The position numbers were made by a program, and so were the translations under genes. Of a stretch of DNA of 64,000 nt, positions 10,952 through 21,269 are shown one piece after another. The notes under the pieces were generated by a model. That model was not told the DNA's origin. It saw only the letters and a program-made list of their open reading frames with translations, and did no database searches. Origin of the DNA: Coenobita brevimanus (taxonomy: Eukaryota; Arthropoda; Malacostraca; Decapoda; Coenobitidae); NCBI GenBank assembly GCA_032717465.1, contig CM064690.1, positions 8,466,093-8,530,092 on the forward strand, given 5' to 3'. Within the stretch, counting starts at the first letter, position 1; each line of letters opens with the position of its first letter.

Positions 10952-11732
10952 CCTATGATTTCATCATCCTTTGTGTAATTTTTAACGCACAGTATGCTGC
11001 ATGTTTGATCACGAGCGTGTTCTGCCTCAGTTCCCCCCTTCTACCGTTATAGTAGAGTAAGTCGTTCTCTCTGTTATACTTTGCGGGATTGTCATCTCTT
11101 TGTCCCCATGGCTTCATTTGCGCGTCCTTATTACAAGTTGTATCAAGCTCTCCTGGCCCCTATATAATGAGCTCAGTCTCTGCATCATTGCCACTTAGAT
11201 CTGCTCCTCATTTTGTTCACATCTCTGTCCTCCCCTGTACAGATATTATTATTGTGAGTGCTCAAGAAATCTCCAACCATCTAGCAGCTGTGTGTAATTT
11301 GAGTATAACTGTTGTTGCATTTTTCTTGTACTGTATAGCATAAGTTTAATTTGTAGGCCTAGTGAAGTTTTTGTAATTCGTGTGGGGTTCTTTATGTCAG
11401 TCATTTTTGATAATAGTTTGTATCTGTAATAATTTATCTGGCATTCACTGAGTATTATCTGGTATCTCATTTTATCAGGGCTGACTTAGATAAATTTACT
11501 CTTGCTAATTTCGTGTTAATAGAGGCTATTGCAGTTAACCATATATTTAACCTGTTTATTTGCCATTACATTATCCTTATGAGTCCTGAATGTTTTGTTG
11601 TTAGTTTGAGCATTAAACTTTAACTTGTAATTTTACCTAACTCTTTTGTTTTGAACCTGGAACTTTACGGGACAGTAGTGACTCTTCGTATTCTCACTTA
11701 AAGTGTACGTTATCTTTCTCTGTTCCGTAACA
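10942..11732 (+). repeat. Array LTR b
   Basis: 791 bp, TGTTAC...GTAACA. It contains a TATA-like cccctatataatgag near 11157 followed closely by tcagtct (an arthropod initiator-like TCAGT), and an attaaa polyadenylation-like signal near 11611. Promoter and signal are inferred from motif and position only. Confidence 0.9.
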
Positions 11733-11813
11733 TAAATTTGGCGACCTCTCATCAGGATATTCAGGATATTATCATAAGGATATTGTTTGATATTTTGTGA
11801 CTGTGATATATTC

Positions 11814-14800
11814 ATGATGGCTACTATTACTACACTTGATGAAGCCAAAGATTTTTTGTCAAATGTGCAAACAGTGTGTGATATAGAAAACAGAACAAAG
11901 AATGAACTTAAGCTTGTTGCTCAACAATTGGGAATTGCAGTTCACTCTCATCATTCTAAGGATCAAATTGTTGGCATGATTAATAAAAGCTTGTTTAATG
12001 TAACTCCTCCAAATGAGCAAACGCAGATTGAATTAGCTAAGTTACAGCTAGCTCTGCAGGAGGCTCGTGCTAAAGAAGCTGAATTTCAGGCAAATGCTAA
12101 TCAGGCGGAGTCTCAGGCTCGTATTCAGGAGGCTGAATTTCAAGCACGTGCTAAGGAGGCTGAGTCTCAGGCTAAGGAGGCGGAATCTCAGGTTCGGATT
12201 CAGGAGGCACAGATACAGGCTCAGGCACAAGTTGAACTTGCCAGGATTCAGGCAGACCATGAGTATCGCATGAAACAAGGTGGAACTGGATCATCTAGCT
12301 CTGATGATTTTGATGTGGCTAAAAATGTTAAACTTGTCCCTCCTTTTAATGAATCTGATTTAACAAAGTATTTTCAGTTGTTTGAGAGGGTAGCTACAGG
12401 TTTTAATTGGCCTAAGGAGTATTGGACAGTACTCCTTCAAACTGTTCTCACCGGTAAAGCTCAAGTAACTTATGCATCTTTGCCTCAGGATCAGTCTGAT
12501 AATTATGATGTAGTTAAGAGCTTGATTCTTAAGGCCTATGAGCTTGTTCCTGAAGCCTATAGAGTAAAATTTAGGACAACTTACAAGCAAGATAAGCAAT
12601 CCCATGTTGAGTATGCAAAAATCAAAGAAGATCTGTTAGAGCAGTGGTTAAATTCTAAGAATGTGGATTCTGATTTTGGTAAATTTAAGCAGATGATTTT
12701 GCTGGAGGATTTCAAAAGGTGTATTAGTAAAGATGTAAGCCTATATCTTGATGAGAAAAGAATAGATAATTTGTCTGATGCTGCAGTTTTAGCTGATGAG
12801 TATGTTCTCACTCACAAGAGATATTCTAGAGAAAAAGGGAAAGCTGAGAGTAAGTACGTTGCCTCTACTCAGAGTACAGGTAACAGGAAAGAGAATAAGG
12901 ATGATGTTTCTCAGGAAGTAAATACCAGCTTCACCTCTAGATTTCAGAAAAGTAAATGTACTTATTGTAGTAAGCTTGGTCATACTACGGAGAGATGTTT
13001 CAGGAGACAGCGTGATGTGAACAAAAAGGAGTCTTTAAATATTCAGTCAATTGGTCTAGTGTCCACTCTTGAGAGTTCCCAGAATTCTTTAACTGAGTTA
13101 ACTGAACCTGCTTTGAGGGGTAACTTAAATTCTCATGATGGAGCTCCTCTTTTGAGCAGTAACGTGGGTGACACTCTCAAGAGTTCATGTGCTAATTTCC
13201 TGTCTGATGGTTTTGTCAGTCCTCTGGACAGTAATGACAGGAAATCAGTTCAAATATATCGTGATACAGGTGCTTGCCAATCCCTTATGCTGACCAGTGT
13301 TCTAGGCTCTAATTTTAATTCCTCTGATGAAACTGTAATCTTACAAGGTGTAGGGAATAATTACTTCTCTGTTCCTCTGTGCAGAGTGAATTTAGAGTCT
13401 GGTTTTGTTAATGGTTCTGTTATGGTTGGGTTGGTTGAGACACTCCCAATGTCAGGTGTAACTTTCTTACTTGGAAATGATATTGGTGGAAGTCAAGTGT
13501 GTCCAGCTCCTCAGTTGTCTAGTGAGCCAGTGGCTGCGTCCCAGGATTGTGATGTCCCTGATGTGTTCCCTGCATGTGCTGTCACTAGGGCTAAGTCTAA
13601 AGTTACTGGTGATTTAGAGGATAATGATGATGATGATGTTATCCTAGCTGACACTTTTCTTGCTAATTTGGACCACTCACCAGATGAGGCAGTACCCCGT
13701 AGTGTTGATAATTTGTCTCGTCAAGAGTTGGTTGAGTTGCAGGTTGCTGACCCTGAGTTGAAAGGTCTAGCTAACTCTGCTTACAGTGAAGAAGAGTCAG
13801 CTGGTGCTTCTACTTGTTATTATGTAAAGTCAGGAGTACTTATGAGGAAGTGGAGACCCCCAACAGCATCAGCCGACTGTGAATGGGAGGTTGTACATCA
13901 AGTTGTCATCCCTCGTGTTTGTAGGCAGGATATCATTAGAGTGGCTCATGATTCCAGTTTGGCAGGACACCTTGGAGTGAGGAAGACTGTGGCACGCATT
14001 TTGAAACACTTCTACTGGCCAGGTATCTTCAGGGATGTTTCCTGGTATTGTAAGTCTTGTCACACCTGTCAAGTTGTGGGGAAGTGTAATCAGACCGAAA
14101 AGGTTGCACCTCTAGTTCCCATTCCTCCTTTTGAGGCGCCTTTCACCCGTGTGTTGGTGGATATTGTGGGCCCTCTTCCTAAGACTTCTTCAGGATTTTC
14201 TTATGTGTTGACCATGATTGATATGGCTACTCGTTATCCTGAAGCCATTCCACTTAGAAATATCTCAGCAAAGAACGTGGTTAAGGAAATGCTAGGGTTC
14301 TTCACAAAGTTTGGTCTGCCCAAGGAGGTACAGTCAGACCGAGGAAGTAATTTCATGTCAAATGTTTTCAAGCAGTCTCTGAAAGAGTTGGGCATCACCC
14401 AGATCACGTCTTCAGCTTACCATCCCCAGACCCAAGGAGCGTTGGAGAGATATCATCAAACACTCAAATCGATGCTCAAGAAATACTGTTTGGAACATCA
14501 GAAAGACTGGGATAAAGGTCTTCCATTCGTTGTGTTTGCTGCAAGAGAATCTCCAAATGAATCACTGGGCTTCTCACCTTTTGAACTACTGTTTGGCCAT
14601 GAAGTAAGAGGACCCCTTAAGTTACTCAAGGAATGCTGGCTGTCGGAGGAAGATGACGTCAACCTGCTGGAGTATGTGATGAAGTTCAAAGAACGGCTGT
14701 CCACTGCTTTACAGCTGGCGAGAGAGAATTTAGGAGCTGCTCAGGAGAAGATGAAGACTTGGTATGATAAGAAGTCCAGGTTACGCCACTTTCAGCCAGG

Positions 14801-15680
14801 AGATCAGGTTTTGATTCTGCTACCAGTTCATGGGCAACCTCTTCAAGCCAAGTTTAGTGGCCCTTATTTCGTGGAGAAGAAACTCAGTGATGTCAACTAT
14901 GTCATCGCCACACCAGATCGTAGAAAGAACAAGCAACTATGTCACATCAACATGCTAAAGTTATATCACAGGCGGGACGAAAATAATCCAGTCTGCACTG
15001 TAGCTGTTCCACCCGAGTCTGCAAGTGAAGCTCTCCCATGCAGTATGAGCCTGAGTGATAGTTTGGGGAAGAATCCTGATATCATGAATGATCTCCAGAC
15101 TAAGCTTTCTCATCTACCTCCCAAGGAAAGGCAGGAGTTTTCGGCATTACTGCAGGAGTACCCGCAAGTGTTCCGTGCTACTCCAGGAAGAACCACTGTG
15201 TTGATGCATGATGTCGATGTTGGAGACGCAAAGCCAATTAAACTGCCTCCTTACCGTGTGAACCCAGTGAAAGTTCCTCTCATCCAGAAGGAGCTTGGCT
15301 ACCTGTTGGACCACAAGATGATTGAGCCCTGTCAGAGCGAGTGGAGTTCTCCTGTCACTCTAGTCCCTAAGCCAGGTGGGTCACAGAGGCTTTGCATTGA
15401 CTACAGACGTGTTAATCAGATAACTAAAACAGACACTTACCCTCTCCCTCGTGTGGAAGATTGCATAGACAAGATCGGAAAGGCTAGGTACATAAGTAAG
15501 TTTGATTTGTTAAAGGGATACTGGCAAGTACCTATGACTGAACGTGCTAGGGAGATCTCATGTTTTGTAACATTAGGAAAGACATTTGCATGTTCTGTAA
15601 TGCCATGTACAGATTGTTTTAGAGTAATAAGAAATTTCCTTTGTAAATTTCTTTTTTCTTTGTGGGGAGGTGTTACATAG
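11814..15680 (+). CDS. gag-pol: Unit 2 intact Gag-PR-INT-RT(partial) polyprotein
   Basis: Open for 1,288 residues from ATG 11814 and the best copy to read domains from. SAP-like N-terminus; coiled coil ~75-155; SCAN-like capsid ~170-340; CCHC knuckle at 382-395; protease DTGA with D484; integrase zinc domain H712, H719, C746, C749; integrase catalytic D783, D842, E878 (35 residues between D842 and E878); GPYF-like region ~1010-1060; RT fingers from ~1130 with catalytic motif A Asp D1231. After FVTLGKTFACSVMPC the sequence leaves the RT family: no YxDD motif, thumb or RNase H. The frame crosses the polypurine tract and stops at TAG in the LTR. Integrase lying before RT is the Gmr1-type order, not the usual gypsy order. 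Gag, protease and integrase look functional; reverse transcription would need help in trans. Confidence 0.9.
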   Translation: MMATITTLDEAKDFLSNVQTVCDIENRTKNELKLVAQQLGIAVHSHHSKDQIVGMINKSLFNVTPPNEQTQIELAKLQLALQEARAKEAEFQANANQAESQARIQEAEFQARAKEAESQAKEAESQVRIQEAQIQAQAQVELARIQADHEYRMKQGGTGSSSSDDFDVAKNVKLVPPFNESDLTKYFQLFERVATGFNWPKEYWTVLLQTVLTGKAQVTYASLPQDQSDNYDVVKSLILKAYELVPEAYRVKFRTTYKQDKQSHVEYAKIKEDLLEQWLNSKNVDSDFGKFKQMILLEDFKRCISKDVSLYLDEKRIDNLSDAAVLADEYVLTHKRYSREKGKAESKYVASTQSTGNRKENKDDVSQEVNTSFTSRFQKSKCTYCSKLGHTTERCFRRQRDVNKKESLNIQSIGLVSTLESSQNSLTELTEPALRGNLNSHDGAPLLSSNVGDTLKSSCANFLSDGFVSPLDSNDRKSVQIYRDTGACQSLMLTSVLGSNFNSSDETVILQGVGNNYFSVPLCRVNLESGFVNGSVMVGLVETLPMSGVTFLLGNDIGGSQVCPAPQLSSEPVAASQDCDVPDVFPACAVTRAKSKVTGDLEDNDDDDVILADTFLANLDHSPDEAVPRSVDNLSRQELVELQVADPELKGLANSAYSEEESAGASTCYYVKSGVLMRKWRPPTASADCEWEVVHQVVIPRVCRQDIIRVAHDSSLAGHLGVRKTVARILKHFYWPGIFRDVSWYCKSCHTCQVVGKCNQTEKVAPLVPIPPFEAPFTRVLVDIVGPLPKTSSGFSYVLTMIDMATRYPEAIPLRNISAKNVVKEMLGFFTKFGLPKEVQSDRGSNFMSNVFKQSLKELGITQITSSAYHPQTQGALERYHQTLKSMLKKYCLEHQKDWDKGLPFVVFAARESPNESLGFSPFELLFGHEVRGPLKLLKECWLSEEDDVNLLEYVMKFKERLSTALQLARENLGAAQEKMKTWYDKKSRLRHFQPGDQVLILLPVHGQPLQAKFSGPYFVEKKLSDVNYVIATPDRRKNKQLCHINMLKLYHRRDENNPVCTVAVPPESASEALPCSMSLSDSLGKNPDIMNDLQTKLSHLPPKERQEFSALLQEYPQVFRATPGRTTVLMHDVDVGDAKPIKLPPYRVNPVKVPLIQKELGYLLDHKMIEPCQSEWSSPVTLVPKPGGSQRLCIDYRRVNQITKTDTYPLPRVEDCIDKIGKARYISKFDLLKGYWQVPMTERAREISCFVTLGKTFACSVMPCTDCFRVIRNFLCKFLFSLWGGVT

Positions 15681-16462
15681 CCTATGATTTCATCATCCTT
15701 TGTGTAATTTTTAACGCACAGTATGCTGCATGTTTGATCACGAGCGTGTTCTGCCTCAGTTCCCCCCTTCTACCGTTATAGTAGAGTAAGTCGACATCTC
15801 TGTTATACTTTGCGGGATTGTCATCTCTTTGTCCCCATGGCTTCATTTGCGCGTCCTTATTACAAGTTGTATCAAGCTCTCCTGGCCCCTATATAATGAG
15901 CTCAGTCTCTGCATCATTGCCACTTAGATCTGCTCCTCATTTTGTTCACATCTCTGTCCTCCCCTGTACAGATATTATTATTGTGAGTGCTCAAGAAATC
16001 TCCAACCATCTAGCAGCTGTGTGTAATTTGAGTATAACTGTTGTTGCATTTTTTCTTGTACTGTATAGCATAAGTTTAATTTGTAGGCCTAGTGAAGTTT
16101 TTGTAATTCGTGTGGGGTTCTTTATGTCAGTCATTTTTGATAATAGTTTGTATCTGTAATAATTTATCTGGCATTCACTGAGTATTATCTGGTATCTCAT
16201 TTTATCAGGGCTGACTTAGATAAATTTACTCTTGCTAATTTCGTGTTAATAGAGGCTATTGCAGTTAACCATATATTTAACCTGTTTATTTGCCATTACA
16301 TTATCCTTATGAGTCCTGAATGTTTTGTTGTTAGTTTAAGCATTAAACTTTAACTTGTAATTTTACCTAACTCTTTTGTTTTGAACCTGGAACTTTACGG
16401 GACAGTAGTGACTCTTCGTATTCTCACTTAAAGTGTACATTATCTTTCTCTGTTCCGTAACA
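15671..16462 (+). repeat. Array LTR c
   Basis: 792 bp, near identical to LTR b; shares tgtatagcataag with b, d and e. The last 10 bp of the unit 2 reading frame overlap its start. Confidence 0.9.
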
Positions 16463-16543
16463 TAAATTTGGCGACCTCTCATCAGGATATTCAGGATATT
16501 ATCATAAGGATATTGTTTGATATTTTGTGACTGTGATATATTC

Positions 16544-19500
16544 ATGATGGCTACTATTACTACACTTGATGAAGCCAAAGATTTTTGTCAAATGTGCAAA
16601 CAGTGTGTGATATAGAAAACAGAACAAAGAATGAACTTAAGCTTGTTGCTCAACAATTGGGAATTGCAGTTCACTCTCATCATTCTAAGGATCAAATTGT
16701 TGGCATGATTAATAAAAGCTTGTTTAATGTAACTCCTCCAAATGAGCAAACGCAGATTGAATTAGCTAAGTTACAGCTAGCTCTGCAGGAGGCTCGTGCT
16801 AAAGAAGCTGAATTTCAGGCAAATGCTAATCAGGCGGAGTCTCAGGCTCGTATTCAGGAGGCTGAATTTCAAGCACGTGCTAAGGAGGCTGAGTCTCAGG
16901 CTAAGGAGGCGGAATCTCAGGTTCGGATTCAGGAGGCACAGATACAGGCTCAGGCACAAGTTGAACTTGCCAGGATTCAGGCAGACCATGAGTATCGCAT
17001 GAAACAAGGTGGAACTGGATCATCTAGCTCTGATGATTTTGATGTGGCTAAAAATGTTAAACTTGTCCCTCCTTTTAATGAATCTGATTTAACAAAGTAT
17101 TTTCAGTTGTTTGAGAGGGTAGCTACAGGTTTTAATTGGCCTAAGGAGTATTGGACAGTACTCCTTCAAACTGTTCTCACCGGTAAAGCTCAAGTAACTT
17201 ATGCATCTTTGCCTCAGGATCAGTCTGATAATTATGATGTAGTTAAGAGCTTGATTCTTAAGGCCTATGAGCTTGTTCCTGAAGCCTATAGAGTAAAATT
17301 TAGGACAACTTACAAGCAAGATAAGCAATCCCATGTTGAGTATGCAAAAATCAAAGAAGATCTGTTAGAGCAGTGGTTAAATTCTAAGAATGTGGATTCT
17401 GATTTTGGTAAATTTAAGCAGATGATTTTGCTGGAGGATTTCAAAAGGTGTATTAGTAAAGATGTAAGCCTATATCTTGATGAGAAAAGAATAGATAATT
17501 TGTCTGATGCTGCAGTTTTAGCTGATGAGTATGTTCTCACTCACAAGAGATATTCTAGAGAAAAAGGGAAAGCTGAGAGTAAGTACGTTGCCTCTACTCA
17601 GAGTACAGGTAACAGGAAAGAGAATAAGGATGATGTTTCTCAGGAAGTAAATACCAGCTTCACCTCTAGATTTCAGAAAAGTAAATGTACTTATTGTAGT
17701 AAGCTTGGTCATACTACGGAGAGATGTTTCAGGAGACAGCGTGATGTGAACAAAAAGGAGTCTTTAAATATTCAGTCAATTGGTCTAGTGTCCACTCTTG
17801 AGAGTTCCCAGAATTCTTTAACTGAGTTAACTGAACCTGCTTTGAGGGGTAACTTAAATTCTCATGATGGAGCTCCTCTTTTGAGCAGTAACGTGGGTGA
17901 CACTCTCAAGAGTTCATGTGCTAATTTCCTGTCTGATGGTTTTGTCAGTCCTCTGGACAGTAATGACAGGAAATCAGTTCAAATATATCGTGATACAGGT
18001 GCTTGCCAATCCCTTATGCTGACCAGTGTTCTAGGCTCTAATTTTAATTCCTCTGATGAAACTGTAATCTTACAAGGTGTAGGGAATAATTACTTCTCTG
18101 TTCCTCTGTGCAGAGTGAATTTAGAGTCTGGTTTTGTTAATGGTTCTGTTATGGTTGGGTTGGTTGAGACACTCCCAATGTCAGGTGTAACTTTCTTACT
18201 TGGAAATGATATTGGTGGAAGTCAAGTGTGTCCAGCTCCTCAGTTGTCTAGTGAGCCAGTGGCTGCGTCCCAGGATTGTGATGTCCCTGATGTGTTCCCT
18301 GCATGTGCTGTCACTAGGGCTAAGTCTAAAGTTACTGGTGATTTAGAGGATAATGATGATGATGATGTTATCCTAGCTGACACTTTTCTTGCTAATTTGG
18401 ACCACTCACCAGATGAGGCAGTACCCCGTAGTGTTGATAATTTGTCTCGTCAAGAGTTGGTTGAGTTGCAGGTTGCTGACCCTGAGTTGAAAGGTCTAGC
18501 TAACTCTGCTTACAGTGAAGAAGAGTCAGCCGGTGCTTCTACTTGTTATTATGTAAAGTCAGGAGTACTTATGAGGAAGTGGAGACCCCCAACAGCATCA
18601 GCCGACTGTGAATGGGAGGTTGTACATCAAGTTGTCATCCCTCGTGTTTGTAGGCAGGATATCATTAGAGTGGCTCATGATTCCAGTTTGGCAGGACACC
18701 TTGGAGTGAGGAAGACTGTGGCACGCATTTTGAAACACTTCTACTGGCCAGGTATCTTCAGGGATGTTTCCTGGTATTGTAAGTCTTGTCACACCTGTCA
18801 AGTTGTGGGGAAGTGTAATCAGACCGAAAAGGTTGCACCTCTAGTTCCCATTCCTCCTTTTGAGGCGCCTTTCACCCGTGTGTTGGTGGATATTGTGGGC
18901 CCTCTTCCTAAGACTTCTTCAGGATTTTCTTATGTGTTGACCATGATTGATATGGCTACTCGTTATCCTGAAGCCATTCCACTTAGAAATATCTCAGCAA
19001 AGAACGTGGTTAAGGAAATGCTAGGGTTCTTCACAAAGTTTGGTCTGCCCAAGGAGGTACAGTCAGACCGAGGAAGTAATTTCATGTCAAATGTTTTCAA
19101 GCAGTCTCTGAAAGAGTTGGGCATCACCCAGATCACGTCTTCAGCTTACCATCCCCAGACCCAAGGAGCGTTGGAGAGATATCATCAAACACTCAAATCG
19201 ATGCTCAAGAAATACTGTTTGGAACATCAGAAAGACTGGGATAAAGGTCTTCCATTCGTTGTGTTTGCTGCAAGAGAATCTCCAAATGAATCACTGGGCT
19301 TCTCACCTTTTGAACTACTGTTTGGCCATGAAGTAAGAGGACCCCTTAAGTTACTCAAGGAATGCTGGCTGTCGGAGGAAGATGACGTCAACCTGCTGGA
19401 GTATGTGATGAAGTTCAAAGAACGGCTGTCCACTGCTTTACAGCTGGCGAGAGAGAATTTAGGAGCTGCTCAGGAGAAGATGAAGACTTGGTATGATAAG

Positions 19501-20415
19501 AAGTCCAGGTTACGCCACTTTCAGCCAGGAGATCAGGTTTTGATTCTGCTACCAGTTCATGGGCAACCTCTTCAAGCCAAGTTTAGTGGCCCTTATTTCG
19601 TGGAGAAGAAACTCAGTGATGTCAACTATGTCATCGCCACACCAGATCGTAGAAAGAACAAGCAACTATGTCACATCAACATGCTAAAGTTATATCACAG
19701 GCGGGACGAAAATAATCCAGTCTGCACTGTAGCTGTTCCACCCGAGTCTGCAAGTGAAGCTCTCCCATGCAGTATGAGCCTGAGTGATAGTTTGGGGAAG
19801 AATCCTGATATCATGAATGATCTCCAGACTAAGCTTTCTCATCTACCTCCCAAGGAAAGGCAGGAGTTTTCGGCATTACTGCAGGAGTACCCGCAAGTGT
19901 TCCGTGCTACTCCAGGAAGAACCACTGTGTTGATGCATGATGTCGATGTTGGAGACACAAAGCCAATTAAACTGCCTCCTTACCGTGTGAACCCAGTGAA
20001 AGTTCCTCTCATCCAGAAGGAGCTTGGCTACCTGTTGGACCACAAGATGATTGAGCCCTGTCAGAGCGAGTGGAGTTCTCCTGTCACTCTAGTCCCTAAG
20101 CCAGGTGGGTCACAGAGGCTTTGCATTGACTACAGACGTGTTAATCAGATAACTAAAACAGACACTTACCCTCTCCCTCGTGTGGAAGATTGCATAGACA
20201 AGATCGGAAAGGCTAGGTACATAAGTAAGTTTGATTTGTTAAAGGGATACTGGCAAGTACCTATGACTGAACGTGCTAGGGAGATCTCATGTTTTGTAAC
20301 ATTAGGAAAGACTTTTGCATGTTCTGTAATGCCATGTACAGATTGTTTTAGAGTAATAAGAAATTTCCTTTGTAAATTTCTTTTTCTTTGTGGGGAGGTG
20401 TTACATAGCCTATGA
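16544..20415 (+). pseudogene. gag-pol: Unit 3 polyprotein, frameshifted near the N-terminus
   Basis: Same domain order as unit 2. The T-run at 16582-16586 has five T against six elsewhere, so the ATG at 16544 runs out of frame after ~14 codons. The long frame is open only from about 16585 (TTG) onward, 1,276 residues. It is the first unit in the array to carry GDTKPI (GDAKPI in units 1-2), a shared state from here on. A 3' T-run one base shorter changes the C-terminal tail to LCGEVLHSL and moves the stop to 20413-20415. Confidence 0.85.
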
Positions 20416-21188
20416 TTTCATCATCCTTTGTGTAATTTTAACGCACAGTATGCTGCATGTTTGATCACGAGCGTGTTCTGCCTCAGTTCCCCCTTCTACC
20501 GTTATAGTAGAGTAAGTCGACATCTCTGTTATACTTTGCGGGATTGTCATCTCTTTGTCCCCATGGCTTCATTTGCGCGTCCTTATTACAAGTTGTATCA
20601 AGCTCTCCTGGCCCCTATATAATGAGCTCAGTCTCTGCATCATTGCCACTTAGATCTGCTCCTCATTTTGTTCACATCTCTGTCCTCCCCTGTACAGATA
20701 TTATTATTGTGAGTGCTCAAGAAATCTCCAACCATCTAGCAGCTGTGTGTAATTTGAGTATAACTGTTGTTGCATTTTTTCTTGTACTGTATAGCATAAG
20801 TTTAATTTGTAGGCCTAGTGAAGTTTTTGTAATTCGTGTGGGGTTCTTTATGTCAGTCATTTTTGATAATAGTTTGTATCTGTAATAATTTATCTGGCAT
20901 TCACTGAGTATTATCTGGTATCTCATTTTATCAGGGCTGACTTAGATAAATTTACTCTTGCTAATTTCGTGTTAATAGAGGCTATTGCAGTTAACCATAT
21001 ATTTAACCTGTTTATTTGCCATTACATTATCCTTATGAGTTCTGAATGTTTTGTTGTTAGTTTAAGCATTAAACTTTAACTTGTAATTTTACCTAACTCT
21101 TTTGTTTTGAACCTGGAACTTTACGGGACAGTAGTGACTCTTCGTATTCTCACTTAAAGTGTACATTATCTTTCTCTGTTCCGTAACA
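20399..21188 (+). repeat. Array LTR d
   Basis: 790 bp. Has one T fewer in the gtaatttttaacgc run than LTRs b and c, a state shared with e, f and g. Confidence 0.9.
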
Positions 21189-21269
21189 TAAATTTGGCGA
21201 CCTCTCATCAGGATATTCAGGATATTATCATAAGGATATTGTTTGATATTTTGTGACTGTGATATATTC

